Assembly (NCBI GenBank): GCA_002897115.2
Contig: BCIH01000011.1
Span: 155,472-219,471, forward strand
Length of the DNA stretch: 64,000 bases
Source of the DNA: Prototheca cutis
Lineage: Eukaryota; Chlorophyta; Trebouxiophyceae; Chlorellales; Chlorellaceae
Direction of reading: 5' to 3'
The notes under the pieces were generated by a model, which saw only the letters and a list, made by a program, of their open reading frames with translations, was not told the DNA's origin and searched no databases. Position numbers and translations under genes: made by a program. Positions 34,313 through 48,158 of this stretch are shown here, in pieces (the stretch's first letter is position 1; every line of letters starts with the position of its first letter).

Positions 34313-35685
34313 TCACGTCCACTGGCCTCGCCCCGGCCTGGAGCACCTGTTGCACTTGATGCCGGCGTAGCACCTGGGTGGGTGTCTTCTCTTCTGACCC
34401 GCACTGCATCTCGAAGGTGTGCCTCTTGCGCATGGTCGGCCGCCTCAATGCCACTCCCGGCGTGCACATCCCAGGGCAGCCGCCGGTGCAGCCCTCCCTT
34501 CGAGGTCATGCTCATGCGGCGGCAGTGCGTCGTGCGGGGTGGCCCGGTGCCGACCAGGGTGCTGTGTCCGATGCTGCGACAGCTGGCGCATCGACCAGAC
34601 AGATGCAGTGGCTGCACTATCCATTCCCCTGGTCCGGCTTCAATGCAGGGGGATTAGAAGGTGTTTTGACTGTGGACATCAACCGGCACCAGCCACCACA
34701 GCTCCTCAGCCCGACGATGAAGCCCGGCACATGGACGACTGCCATGATCCGAGCCAGCAGGCGGTCGGCTGTCGGATCAGCCGCCGGCAGTGCTGGCCCA
34801 ACCCTCGCTATGCTGAGCGGGATTCATCACGAGACATCCATGCTATCAGATCTCAGCAGGCTGCTGTGGACAGCCAGCTGGTCTTGCTGACCCTGAGTGG
34901 GGAACCCTAAAGTGGGGACGATGCTGGACCTTCAACCCCGGTCCCTCGCCACCCCCTGAAAGACTTTGTCATCAACGGCATCGTGCAGTACCACATGCTA
35001 AAGCACCCACACGCACCGAAGGATGACCATCTTCGATTCACTCACAAAGTACTGAGCACCCGCTCCCCGGAATCCGTCGACAAGTGAGCAACAGAGCTGG
35101 AAGAAGAAGGGCTCTGGGCTGAAATGCCTCTCAACTCAGGCTCTGGATCCAAGAAGCGGAAGATCGGGTGGCGGGAACGCAGCTGCCAGAAGTACAGGTG
35201 GAGGACCACAGCGAGACCAGGTGCAGCTGCAGAGGCCCAGAAAATGGTGACCACGACATTGCCAGGGGCCTACACGCGCGGCTTGGTGGCCCAGTCCCCC
35301 GCAGCTGCGCAGCCCCCGAACGTTGAAGGGCGGTTGCCCACGAGCGCCCTTCTTCCTGGGCCCGCCCTGTTCTGAGACTGGACTTCTGGTGTGAAATAAA
35401 CATCATCGTGCAGTCGTACAGGGGGGTGCTGCACGGGTACTGCACGGGAGTGCCTGGAGGGGATTGTCGAATATTGTGCAGTTCATGCGAGCTCCTGGCA
35501 CAGAGGGGTGTTTTTTGAAGGCGAACCCCATCGAGACACATGACAAAAGCAGAGCACGCGCGTCCATAGGGATTCCTGGAACTGCCCTGTTCACGGCGCA
35601 CCCTTTATAATCAATATAGTTTTGGATCAGGCAGGGACAGTGGCGGCAGTTTGACAGGCTCTGGGCGGTCGCCCGGGGATCACTC

Positions 35686-37355
35686 ATGGCGCTGGCCCGG
35701 CTGGCGATCCGGGCCGCCTGGGCGCAGCGCTCGGCGGCTACGCCGGCCCGGGCATTCCACACCCTGGACCACGCATGGAGCGCTGCACCACGGTCGACTC
35801 CATCCGGGTGGAGCTGCCTGCGCCGGCCCGCCCCCCAAGCCCGGGCGGGCCTGTGGGTCAGGGGATTCGCCACGGCCGAGAAGGCCGGGACCCAGCCGGC
35901 CTCCACCGGGGCGGCGGGCGCCCTGCAGGCCGCCACGGCCGGGGTGAGGGGGGCTCTGTCCAAGGTCCCCAGCACGGCCTACAGCCTGCTCCCTGCCCAG
36001 GCCCGCAACCTGGTGGACTCCAGCACCAAGCCGGGCGCGGTCCAGCGGGTGCTGTCCCTCCAGCTCAACGCCTTTTGGCAGCGCCACGGCACCAAGGTCT
36101 ACATCGTCGGCGGCGTGTTTGCGGCCTATGCACTGTGGCGCACCATGTACGGCGTCGCCTCCACCTTCATCAATCTCTCCGAGACCATGGCTGCGGGCGG
36201 GTTCCTGGTGCGCCAATTTGGTTTGGCTTTCTTTTTTTGGGTGTGGACTACTGAAAAGGAGGAGTCCGCTGGGATGGCCTTTGCCACCTTTTGTCGAAAC
36301 AGCAATGAGCCGCCCTGTGGCTTTGCACGTGCACTTCCAAGCGTCACACTCCCCGCCTCACTTGCAGGCGCTCTCGGCGTCCATGGTTATCTTGACCGCG
36401 CTCTACATCCGGCGTAAGCACACCGTGGATCCTGCCACGGTGCATCGTCTGGCAATGTACCGGCTCAACACCCACCCGGGCGTTCTGGAGGTGGGGCCGT
36501 TTTGCCTGGGAGGAGACGTGTTGGCTGGGGCGCAGACTTGGGACGGACTGACTGGCATGCGGTGGGGGCAGGTCGAGAAAGCCAGTCATCTAAAAGTCCA
36601 CCATTGACGACAGGTGATGGGCGCGCCTCTGGTGAGCTCTGACTTGAGGGCCAGCGTGCTGACCGGCGGCAAGCTCAAGTTCAAGGGCTTGAGGCCCAAG
36701 TACCAGTCGCGGCGTGTGCAGATGATCTTCCCACTCCAGGGCAGTGAGCACCGGGGGCTGGTCTCCATCGAGGCGAAGAAACGCAACGTGCGTGTGTCGT
36801 GCTTTTTTTTGGTTTCAGAAGGCGTCGTCCTGCCTGGGTGTGCTGGTTCGGGCCCTGGAGCAGTTCATGCGTGCTTGCAAGCTTGACTACCCCCCATTTC
36901 CAGTCCAAACTCCAGCAATCTCGTTGTAACTTGGAAAGCCAGACAGGCGAAGCAAAGCGATGCTGAACATCCTCACACACACTCCTCCTTCCATACAGGG
37001 CAAATACGTGATGAAGCTGATTGCGGTGGACGTGCCGACGGCGTCGGGCACGGACCAGCGCATCTTCATCGAGGGCGGCCCCGCGTTGTACCAGCGAGGC
37101 GGCATCCTCGACGAGCTGCGCGACCCTTTCCTCCGGGCCGTAGCCCAGGAGGACCACTTTGAGCGCGAAGATGAGGCAGAGGACGCGGCCGAGGCGGCCG
37201 CCGAAGCGCGGGGCGCGAAGCCGGGCACTGCCTCTGCACCCGAGGGCGGCATGTACCTTTGGGAACGAGCCAGCCTGGCGGTGCAGAGGGGGGCGCAGGC
37301 GCTGCGCCGCCGCAGCCAGGGCCCTCTACCCGCTGCTGGCGAGAAGCATGCCTAG
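35686..37355 (+). CDS. Mitochondrial inner-membrane protein, Coa1/Tim21-like
   Basis: Four exons (35686-36207, 36368-36490, 36614-36787, 36999-37355) give 391 residues. The N-terminus (MALARLAIRAAWAQRSAATP, many Arg and Ala, no acid) is a mitochondrial presequence. Hydrophobic stretches occur near residues 130-150 and at about 171-188 (FLALSASMVILTALYIRRKH); the second is a likely membrane anchor. Then comes the conserved block AMYRLNTHPGVLEVMGAPL, followed by VSIEAKK and GKYVMKLIAVDVP, the fold shared by Coa1 and Tim21 (respiratory complex assembly and presequence import). I lean to the Coa1-like plant branch. The C-terminal 70 residues are charged and Ala-rich. The role in cytochrome oxidase assembly is inferred from family only. 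Confidence 0.75.
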
Positions 37356-37581
37356 GGGGAGGCACTGCCTGACGACAAGGCACTCGCGATCGCTTGCGCG
37401 TTTGCCGAAAGGAACAGCTGTTGTTGCAGTTGTGCAGAAGGTAAGCCGGAGGAATGGCGGCGACCTCAACATGCATCCACAGTACCCTCTGCTGCCGCAA
37501 GGTCGCACGCGCTTTCTCATGTTCAACCAATGAAACGACGTCGGTGCGCACTCTTGACGACATGATCAAAGCGGCGGTACT

Positions 37582-39473
37582 TTACAACAGTGGGATGTCG
37601 CCTGACAGGAAGCGGTCCCGGTAGTCGCGNCTGGCACTGGAAAGCACGAAAAACACNGGGATGCCCGGGACTATGTGGTCGGCCTTGCTGAGCACCGTGT
37701 CCAGCGTATCTTCCTCGTGCATGCGCTGCCATGTGGCCGCATTTGGGCCGTAGCGCGCCGGCGCGGCCCCCCGCACCTGCGGCCAGCCCCCGTACAGCGC
37801 CTGCGTGAGCAAAGAGAGGGATATGCAGTGGGCCATTTGTGCAGTGTTTGGAAAAAGGTTGTGCATGCATGCGTATTGGGGGCCCGCCTGTGTGAGCAGT
37901 GCACCACAATGCACCCCACCAAAACAGAAACGTACCTCAGTGAGGTCATCGGGCTGGAGGTCGTCGCTGGCATGAGACAAGTAGTAGAGCTCCAGTTTGT
38001 CCCTGGTGTAGTCACCGGCAGTGTCCCACTCCAGCGGCGGTGCCTCGGGCCCAAACATCGCATCCAAGTGGTCGCTGAGGGATGGGGAAAGAAGCAGGGG
38101 GAATGTGCTTTGGTTGGGGTTAAAGATGAAAAATCAAAAACAAACCTCAGCATTCGTGCGTGGAGACACTCTACCAACACTACTCACCAGAAGCGATCGC
38201 AGGAGCAAAAGTCTTCAATGACGTCCTGCTGCATGTTGGCTTCAGGATAAAACAGGATGACGGGCCAATGCACGTCGCCCTCCTCATCCAGGCTGGGCTT
38301 GCGGTCGCCTGTGCGTTTCAGTGTATGTTGGCGGGTGCGCGGGTGGGTGGGCGCATATGAAATGGAGAGCAATCGTTCCTTGTATTCTGAATCTGGTACG
38401 AAGGATTCGGGGGCCCCTTTGTTCCTCTTGTCCCTTACCGACGGAGAACTGGGGTCTGCCGATACGCCACCCCCTGCCCAGCAGCGTGCGTGCCAGGTGC
38501 GCAGCGGGTGCCCGTTTCTCGGCAGCCGACTGCACGTCGTTGGCAAGCCGGCGCTCATCGGCGGTTTGGTCCTGCACCACCCGGGCCCGCAGCTTTGCCA
38601 GGTCGACGTTGCTGGGCTCCAGTTCAAGGCCCCGGTCGCAAAAGGCCAGGCAGTCCTCCCACAACCGCAGACCCGCCGCAGCCTTGGCCCCACGCCAGCA
38701 AGCCTGTCACAATTGTAGCCTTTGTATTGCATTGTATTGCAAGCCACCGCAGGGACTACTCAAAGGTATGCCCACACGCGACATTAGCCCAGCACCGGCG
38801 TCAATTATTTCGCACCATGCTCATGAAAAGTTTCTCCTCGTCTCTTAGACATCCCCTCCTTCCGTGCAAAAGCCACACCCCCCAGCACCCCACAAACCAC
38901 CACCACAACTGCTCCTTGCCTTGGTGAATGTGGGGTCCTTCTTCAGCGCAGCATGTGAGTCCTCGAGCGCGCGACGGTGGTTCCCCAGCAGGAGGTTGAC
39001 GTGGGCTCGGTTGGCGTACAGCGCGCATACCAGCTTGTCGTCGGAGCACATAAGGTCCAGGCCCTGGGTATACTGGTCGATGGCCTGGCGCAGATAAAAC
39101 TTTTTCCGCTGCTGCATGCCCGTCTTCAGCGCTGCATTGCCTTGATCCTATGATGTTTGGGGGGCGGGCGTTGGAGTTTGCAGTGGGAATTGCAGTGGGG
39201 AGGGCGGGTGGGGAACGGTAGGAAGATAGATAGCACACATGCCCATCTCTGTACACCAGCAAAATCAAGAGAGCAAACCATTCCAGCAACCAAAGTGCAA
39301 CACCACTCCCAGCACTGGCCCACCTTGAAGCTCTCCGCGCGCTCCTCAGGCGTGGACTCGTCGATGATGGCCTGGATGGCTGCCATGTCGGGGTTCTCGC
39401 CGTTTTCTGGCATCTCATCCCAGAACAGAGCCGGGAGATCCTCATTGCGCAGTTCCTCCTTCTGCACGTCCAT
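37582..39473 (-). CDS. TPR cochaperone TTC4/Cns1-like
   Basis: Hsp90/Hsp70 cochaperone. Exons are 39473-39324, 39147-38920, 38703-38439, 38308-38188, 38074-37936 and 37800-37582 (373 residues). The N-terminus has the TTC4 signature LPALFWDEMPENGENPDMAA. Three TPR repeats follow (AIDQYTQGLDL, ALYANRAHVNLLLGNHRRAL, CWRGAKAAAGLRLWEDCLAF), then a charged helix and the C-terminal wheel domain (VHWPVILFYPEANMQQDVIE, KLELYYLSHASDD, GIPVFFVLSSASRDYR). Intron 2 has a GC donor (GCAAGG). Two ambiguous bases (37630, 37657) lie in the last exon. Convergent with the Coa1-like gene; divergent from the ABC transporter across 508 bp. Confidence 0.92.
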
Positions 39474-39981
39474 CCTGTCGCCGGTGCGGGTGGGTACCCA
39501 CTCCTCTTCTTGCTGGGCTCCTTTCCGTAACTCACGCTACAACAACACACTGCCCGCCAAGCATACACTATCTCGGCGCCTTTCAACAAAAATATATGCT
39601 TTCATCGTCCAAAAAAGTTTATGTGGCACTTTGCCCCTTTGTTTCAGGTATTTCAGCGAATGCGCTTGCATTCACGGCAGGCTAGAATTCGCGCCCCCGA
39701 TCGATCGATATCGATCCACGGGGTTCCCGACTACCCGTTAATTACGCAATCCCTGCGAAATCGCTTTTCCGTTTCCGACAGGGACGCCCTCGTACGGTTT
39801 CAGTGGTAAGAACAGACCATCTCTGACCGTTCCCCTGCACATAAACTCGTTTGTCTGGATCCTGTGAGGAGTAGGATCTCAGGTTGGAGAGGCTTGGCCT
39901 CCCCAGGTGCTCTCGCTGGCCGGACGGCGTGTCGGCAAAACGTTTCGGCTGTTGGGCCTCCCCTGAGGCGGGAGGTCGGCC
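39474..39981. promoter_or_regulatory. Divergent promoter region, TTC4-like and ABCD genes
   Basis: A 508-bp gap between opposite start codons. It contains a short palindromic stretch, gatcgatcgatatcgatc, at 39700-39717. No gene is seen. Confidence 0.4.
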
Positions 39982-42685
39982 ATGGCGGATGTCTTTATCC
40001 CGGGGCTCAACCCCTCTCAGAAGCGCGTTCTAGGGGTACGTTTGGTGGCATGATTGGTGCAAGTGGGGTCCCAGGGAAGACCTGATCGGCCCGAGAGGCC
40101 CGCGCCACTGTCCGGCCCTAGACGCGCTCCCTCATCAAAATGGCGCAGGTCCTGGTGGTGGTCGGCGGCGGGGCCGGCGTGGCCCAGCTGCGCCGCGTGC
40201 TTCGAGATGCTCTGGAGGAGCAGCGCGAGCTGGCGCATGGCACGGAGCGGGCCGACAGGCCGCAGCGGCACCGGACAGTGGCTGTGGACGCGTTGTTTGC
40301 CCGGCGTTTCCGGCACATCTTTTCCATCTGCGTCCCCGGTCCGCTGTCGGCCGAGGCCGGGCTCATTTATGCTCAGGGCGCGCTGCTCGTGGGGCGCACG
40401 GTGCTGTCTGACTGGATTTCGCAGCTGGAGGGCGCGGCGGGTCGGTACATCATCTCCCAGGACGGCTCCCGCGTACGCCGCACCATGTCCATGTTTGTGT
40501 TTGCCTCGATCCCCGGCGCGGTGATCAACAGCGGGCTCAAGTACATGCAAAAGCGCATCAAGCTCGCGTTCCAGCGACGCCTGACGCTGCGCCTGCACGA
40601 GCTCTACTGCTCGGACCGTGCCTACTACGCCGCGTCCACCCTGCGCGGCCTCACGGGGGCAGACCAGCGCATCACCGAAGATGTCGACAAGTTTGCGCAC
40701 GCCGTGTCCGAACTCTACTCGTACACCTTCAAGCCCCTGCTGGACGTCGTCCTCTTCACCCGCTCCCTCGCCAACATCATGGGGTGAGTGAATTGGGGGA
40801 TTGGGCACCTGCACGTGGGGTGTGGTGGGGGGGCGGGTTGAAGGTGGTCGTTGCGGTGGAGGTTGGCAAAGACCGCTTTGAATGACAGACCCCCTCCTGA
40901 ACATCTGGGGCCCCCAAACCCACGCCCACAACCAATGCAACCAAATAGGTACAAGAGCCAGCTGGCGTTGTACGGCTACTACATCCTGTGCGCGGCGATC
41001 CTGCGCCGCACCAGCCCGCCCCTGGCGCAGATGACCGCCCAGGAGACGGCGCTGACGGGCGCCTTCCGCCATGCCCACCAGGTGGGGAAATTTTGACGGA
41101 ATTTTGGAGCTTTGGAAATCCCCCAGAATTTCCGCAGGGGCATTGAAAAATCCCCAGAATTTCCCTTAGGAATCCCCTCCCTCACCTGACCCCCAAATAA
41201 ACACACCCAAAACAAACAGCGACTGGTGGCCAATGCGGAGGAGGTTGCGTTCAATGACCCACCAGCGGGCATGGCCGAGAAGATGATCCTGAACCAGCAC
41301 CTGTACCGCATGCTGCGCCACGCGCGCCTGTCGGCACTGCAGCAGTTTGTGCAGCAGGTTCTCGACGGCTTCCTGGTCAAGTATGGCGCGACCTCAGTGG
41401 CGCTGTTGGTGTACGCACTGCCCTTCCTGTTGGGCGGCTCCGTGACGCAAAAGGGTCCCGCAGGCCAAGCCGCACAGGACTACATCCGCGCCATGCGCCT
41501 CCTCCAAAACACCTCCAGGTGCCTTTGGGATTTCGCTTGTTTTCAGGGGGGATTTTGGGGGATTTTTGGAAATGCTGTGCTACCCCCCAATGCTGGGTCC
41601 ATCAATCGTTTAGTTGAATGAGTGTAACAAATACATCGTGCATGCCACGAATGAATGCATAATAGATGTCATTCATTAACATCTCCTGCCGCAGGGGCAT
41701 CGGCGACCTGGTGCTGGTGTACAAGCGACTGACGGGCCTGGCGGGCCACACGAGCCGGGTGTCGGAGCTGCTGGAGCAGGTGCGTGCGCTTTCCGGGGAC
41801 AACCCTGAGCGCGTGCACACGCAGCTGTACCTGCGCAATGTGTCGTCGTCGGGCTCGCTGCTCCACGGTGTTGGAAGCGGTGGCGAGCAGGGCGTCGGTG
41901 GGTCTGGCGTCGAGCCGCCTCCCGCTCCGTGCCGGCGCGAGGGCACGCACATTGCTTTTGACCGGGTCTTCCTCACCTCCCCCGATGGTGCGACGCTGGT
42001 GCGGGGCCTGAGTTTCGAGGTGGTCCCCGGACGCAGCGTCATGATCATGGGCCCCAACGGCTCGGGCAAGTCGAGCCTGTTCCGGGTCATGGCGGGCCTC
42101 TGGCCGCTGCAGGCCGGCGAGGTCACCCTCCCCCCCAAGGGACAGCTGTTTTACCTGTCCCAGCGTGCCTACATGGTGGCGGGGACGCTGCGCGACCAGT
42201 TGCTGTACCCCGAGCCGCCGCGCGGCGTGCTGGCTGCCGCCCCGGCCGCCGCCCGTGCCCGTGTGGCGCCCTGGTCCTCGTCGGCCAAGTACCCTTCGGA
42301 ATCCGCGTTGGACACGCGGCTGCACGAGTGCCTGGAGGCCGTCGGGCTGGACTCTCTGGCCACGCGCGGGCGGGGCCTCGACCAGGTCCAGCCCTGGGCC
42401 GAGACGCTGTCTGGCGGCGAGAAGCAGCGCCTGGCCCTCGCGCGCTTGCTCTTCCATGCACCGGCCTTTGCCGTGCTGGACGAGTGCACCAGCGCCGTTT
42501 CTGCCGATGGTGAGCAGGAGCTGTACGGCGCCTGCATCCGCGCGGGCATCACGCTCCTGTCCATTGGCCACAGGCCCGCGCTCAAGCGCTTCCACTCCCG
42601 CATCGTGCACTTTGAGGGAGAGGGCGGCGGCAAGGGATGGAGCGTCGAGGAGCTCCGCGCCCGCGACATTGATGGGCTTGCTTGA
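39982..42685 (+). CDS. Peroxisomal-type ABC half-transporter (ABCD subfamily)
   Basis: Imports fatty acyl-CoA or related acids into peroxisomes in relatives (ALDP, PXA). Exons are 39982-40035, 40122-40783, 40949-41081, 41220-41518 and 41695-42685 (712 residues, the half-transporter size: one membrane domain plus one ATPase). The membrane domain carries the ABCD EEA-type motif ANAEEVAFND and the loop ITEDVDKFAHAVSELYS. The nucleotide-binding domain has Walker A GPNGSGKSS, signature LSGGEKQRLALARLL, Walker B FAVLDECTSAVS and the switch GHRP. An insertion of about 20 Ala-rich residues follows the Q-loop region. It must pair as a dimer to work. Intron 4 ends just after an AT-rich stretch. Confidence 0.93.
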
Positions 42686-43221
42686 GAAGCAGTAGTTTTT
42701 TCGTGGACTTGGATTCAGACTTTGAAATGGGGGTTGCCCTGTGTGAGCAGTCACACAATGCACGACAGACGATGGCTGACAAGTCAGGTGGTTGAAATTC
42801 CAGACTGAAAAGTGCTGGCGTGCTGCCCCTGAATGTGGGCCCAATTCTTTTTCCCTGCAACCTCGTAGTCGCCCCAGTTGATCGAATGACTTTTCCTAGA
42901 GTATCATGGGCGCTCTCGCTCGCTCGCTTGTCGCAGAGACCCATGTCAAACGACTGGCCCCTACCCTAAATATTTCACTCGGTATCTCAGTTTTCTTTTA
43001 TCCCCGGCCACGGCAGCACTTTCTTCTCCTGCCTGTAGCAACACACGGCCAGCCATGCAGATAGGTGGGCACGCATCCGACCAGGACCCGCAGAGAGGGG
43101 GGAAGACAAACCAGAGCAAGGGGATTGCCCATTGTTGAAAGTACACGCCCACAAGTGGTGACACGCATGCAGGGTCCTACAACGCATGCTCCAGTGCGGG
43201 ACTCAACAACGCAGACTATTG
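42686..43221. other. Convergent 3' region, ABCD and UBX genes
   Basis: A 536-bp gap between two stop codons. Nothing beyond presumed 3' UTRs is seen. Confidence 0.35.
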
Positions 43222-45128
43222 CTACCGCCGGCCTGCCTGCATCCACTTGGGGATGGCCGAGCCGCCTGCCGTCCGAGTGGTTTGCTGGGGCCTAGCACCA
43301 GTCTCCGCCAACCGCTCACCGGCTGAACTTGTATTTGCGACTACCTCGGCTGCTGCTGCTGTGCCTGGGCGCTGCATTCCACCGCGAGCCACACTGCCAC
43401 GATGACCCAGTCCCGAAGCCGGCACGACTTCCCCCACCAAGTTGGCAACGTCTGAGCGGAGCAGGGGTTGGCTAGTATTGTGCCCTTCGATTCCCACATG
43501 CAGGAGNGCTGCTGGGAAGAGATCCGCAGAGTGGATGGTGGCGTCGGCACCGTGCCGGAGCACTCTCTTGGGTGGCGCAGTGAACAGGTAAAAGGCCTGG
43601 CCCTCTGGCAGCGCACGGGCCGCCAGACTGGAAACAGCAGCCAGAGGCTCACCACCCAAGAAGTGGGCCTGCAAGCAGTGGCCATCTGGCAGTACCAGCC
43701 GTACCGGCACAGAGGTGGCGGCATGCGCTGCGGCCCTTGTGCTCTCGTCCGCCTCACGCATCTGGTCGCATGTGGGTGGGTGGGTGGGTTTGGGGGGGNT
43801 TGTTGAAGGCAGCAGTGAGAGGTACCAGCTGGATTGTAAGTGGGTCGAAGGAGATTGCATACCATCCTGTGGGCCCCCCTTCCCCACCCACCCACCCACA
43901 CACCCACACACACACAAATCCCGCACGCAAGTAATGAAAGCAGCGGCCAGGCTTGCCTTTTTTGTTTTGAGCACAGCAGCAGTCTCCCGCCGCTGTGCGG
44001 CTCTGTAGCCCGACATGACAGCTCGATAGTCGGCCTCGGTGAACTCGAAAAAATCGTCGGGCTCGTCGGCCGGGGATGACTCGGCCTGTTGTGTGGCGGC
44101 ACCCGCCGCCGGCAGGCGGAAAACAGCGACGGAGCGACCAAAAATCGCCACAGAGGGGTGGTTGGGGTCTTCCATCAGTGAACTTTCCGGCCACGGTGCG
44201 ACGCTGGGCACGGGCGGCTGGGGTGTGGCCGCAGCACTCGTGCTTGCATGACCCTCGGGCTGGCGAGGAGGCGCTTGGGCCAGCGATGCCCTGCTGGGAC
44301 TAGCCGTGGGACCCGAAGATCCAGCAAGGTTTGGCTCCATAGCATCGACACGGCTTGCAAGCGTTGCCACGGCCGGGCCGGGTGCAGTTGCCGATGACAG
44401 CGAGGGGCCGGCCAATGATGAGGCGACATCTGGGGAAGAGTCATCAACTGCCGCAAGCTGCTTTGCAGCAGACTCCGTCGTGCCCTGTGACTCTGTGGCG
44501 GCACCTGCTGCAGACAGCCCGCCCCCCGGCGCCGGTGCCGCCGCCGCTCCCTGCTGCTGCAAGACCGGCTGTTGTGCAGGCGGCTGCGACCGGGGCTGCA
44601 CGCCCAGCACAGGCTCCTTTCCTGTGGCATGCCAGTACATGGTCAGGCACCGGTCTATGCCCATCCACTCATGCGCCTCCGGTGCATGCATGCAGCTGAC
44701 TGCTGCATCTTTACCATTCACCGATCTGCACCGCACATCGTGTTAAGAATCACTCGTACTTTCACCCTCTTTCTCCAGTCAAGCCACCATACCACCAATG
44801 CTAACCTGTGATCACTTCAATCTTGGCGCCGGCAGGGAGATTGGCAAACCGGATGGGGGTGGCAGGGTCCAGAGGCCTCCCCTTGAGGAGCAGCCTGCAC
44901 TCTGAGGCATTGGCGTCCCGAATGCCCGCCTTTGCCAGTCCTTGATCCACCGCAAACGAGAGCGGCTTCATGGGTGGAACGCTCAGCTGCACGGATTTCC
45001 CTGCACGGCCCGTGAGATGGGAAGGGGCTGGAGGCCTGCCGGCATGTCGATGCCAGTCCCAATCCACGCCAGCGACGCAACTCGCCAATGCCCAGCTTAC
45101 CGTGGATCTGCAGCACAATTGTCGACAT
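43222..45128 (-). CDS. TUG/ASPSCR1-like UBX-domain protein (PUX1-type CDC48 cofactor)
   Basis: CDC48/p97 cofactor that can disassemble hexamers in relatives. Exons are 45128-45101, 45000-44806, 44621-43957 and 43761-43222 (475 residues). The N-terminal ubiquitin-like domain (SVQLSVPPMKPLSFAVDQGL to IEVITG) matches TUG-UBL1. A long Ala/Pro/Ser linker follows, then DDFFEFTEADYRAVMSGYRA and a basic helix, and a UBX domain beginning PVRLVLPDGHCLQAHFLGG with FYLFTAPPKRVL near its end. Intron 3 has a GC donor (GCAAGC) and is a multiple of three, so the reading frame runs through it, but the intronic peptide (Cys/Gly-rich, Pro-Thr-His repeats) is not protein-like. Ambiguous base at 43507. The first exon is 28 nt. 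Confidence 0.88.
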
Positions 45129-45441
45129 GATGACAATAATATTTGAATTGTTCAAAGAGATGGGCGACAGGCTGGATGGCGGTGCATTTTATGTCGTGAT
45201 CACTGGTGCAGACTGATCAGGCCCCCATTCGTGAAGACTCGAAACAGGGAGCAGAAAAATGCAGGGATGCAGCCCACGAGGACGGGTCACCCCCATAGTT
45301 TGGTTGCCAAGGCCTTCATCGCCCGTAGCATACACAACTTCCCACACAGCCAAAATAGATCAAACGCACGAAATAAGTGCAGGACGATCCAGCGGAATAC
45401 GGAGGGATTATTCTGTAGCCCGCGGTGGCACACAGACAGGG
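45129..45441. promoter_or_regulatory. Divergent promoter region, UBX gene and small mitochondrial gene
   Basis: A 313-bp gap between opposite start codons. No other element is recognised. Confidence 0.4.
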
Positions 45442-45978
45442 ATGCAGCGCTTGAGCGGGCTCAGGCGGTTGGCCAGCTCCACATGGAGGTGTGTGGCTGA
45501 GCGGGCGTTTGCTACAGAGGCGGAGGCGGCGGCCAGCAGTGGTGCTGCGGTCAGCGAAGCCTCCAAGCTCACGGGGAGGCAGGCCCATGTCCGGTTTGTG
45601 ACGCCGGAAAACTCGGGCCGAAACTACGTTCGCCGCGTGCTGGCACGCCAACTACAAGTCACGGTATGTGTACCCGCGGTCTGTATGAGGCATTTTGCCG
45701 GGGGGCTTTGTTCTTATAGCCTGATGCACCTGGCCAGAGAGAGTGGCAGGCATGATTGGCGCGGGGGTTCTCTGGCGATGCCTCGATATGCTCTCGTGGC
45801 AGCGCAGCCATGCCTCTGAATCTCCCCGTCGTTGTCCTTACAGAGGGAGGCTGCGGAGCGGCGAGCAAACACGAGCAAGGGGCTGCAGGCAAGGGATGCG
45901 GCGCGCGTGGAGCGCTTCAGGCAGCGGGCCGCATGGAAGGCCGAAGCCGCTGCGCTGGCTGCTGCCCGGACGGCATGA
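45442..45978 (+). CDS. Small mitochondrion-targeted protein of unknown function
   Basis: Two exons (45442-45663, 45844-45978) give 118 residues. The start MQRLSGLRRLASSTWRC is Arg/Leu/Ser-rich with no acid, typical of a mitochondrial presequence; a cleavage site near RAFATEAEAAA is plausible. The middle block RFVTPENSGRNYVRRVLARQ looks conserved-like, and the C-terminal half is a highly charged single helix (many Arg, Glu, Ala). No domain is recognised; a small ribosomal or respiratory-complex subunit would fit in size and composition but is a guess. A TGTAA polyadenylation-type signal lies 78 nt after the stop (46056). The gene is convergent with NSUN5. Confidence 0.65.
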
Positions 45979-46154
45979 GGTTTTTCACTTGCCGCAGCGA
46001 GCATTTGGGACAGAGACACCATTCCTGGGTTTCCTATTTGCTCCTCCTGTGCTTTTGTAATGTTGAACGTTAGGCTTTGTTACAGGGGAACCTTGTCAGA
46101 AGCACAGCCGGGTTTGGGCCGGGGGAGCCAGGCAGTTCTCTTCCCAACGCCGAC

Positions 46155-48158
<2,004 letters not shown>

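Larger units (their letters stand above)
33111..35685. other. Gene-free divergent gap with mobile-element remnants
   Basis: A 2.6-kb region between the golgin start (minus) and the Coa1-like start (plus). It contains two Fanzor/TnpB-like C-terminal remnants and a hairpin (listed separately). Further right, 34640-35375 holds frames with protein-like stretches (LKDFVINGIVQYHMLKHPHA at about 34960-35020, then a stop) that I cannot assign. Basic promoters of the two flanking genes are presumably at the ends. Confidence 0.5.

Noticed and set aside
39700..39717. gatcgatcgatatcgatc palindrome as a transposon end or operator
   Set aside because: Short, low-complexity and in a promoter gap; no partner copy or target-site duplication is seen.
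43222..44736. UBX gene without its third intron (frame stays open)
   Set aside because: The intervening peptide is Cys/Gly then Pro-His-Thr repeats, and the GC-AG splice restores a continuous helix into the UBX domain.
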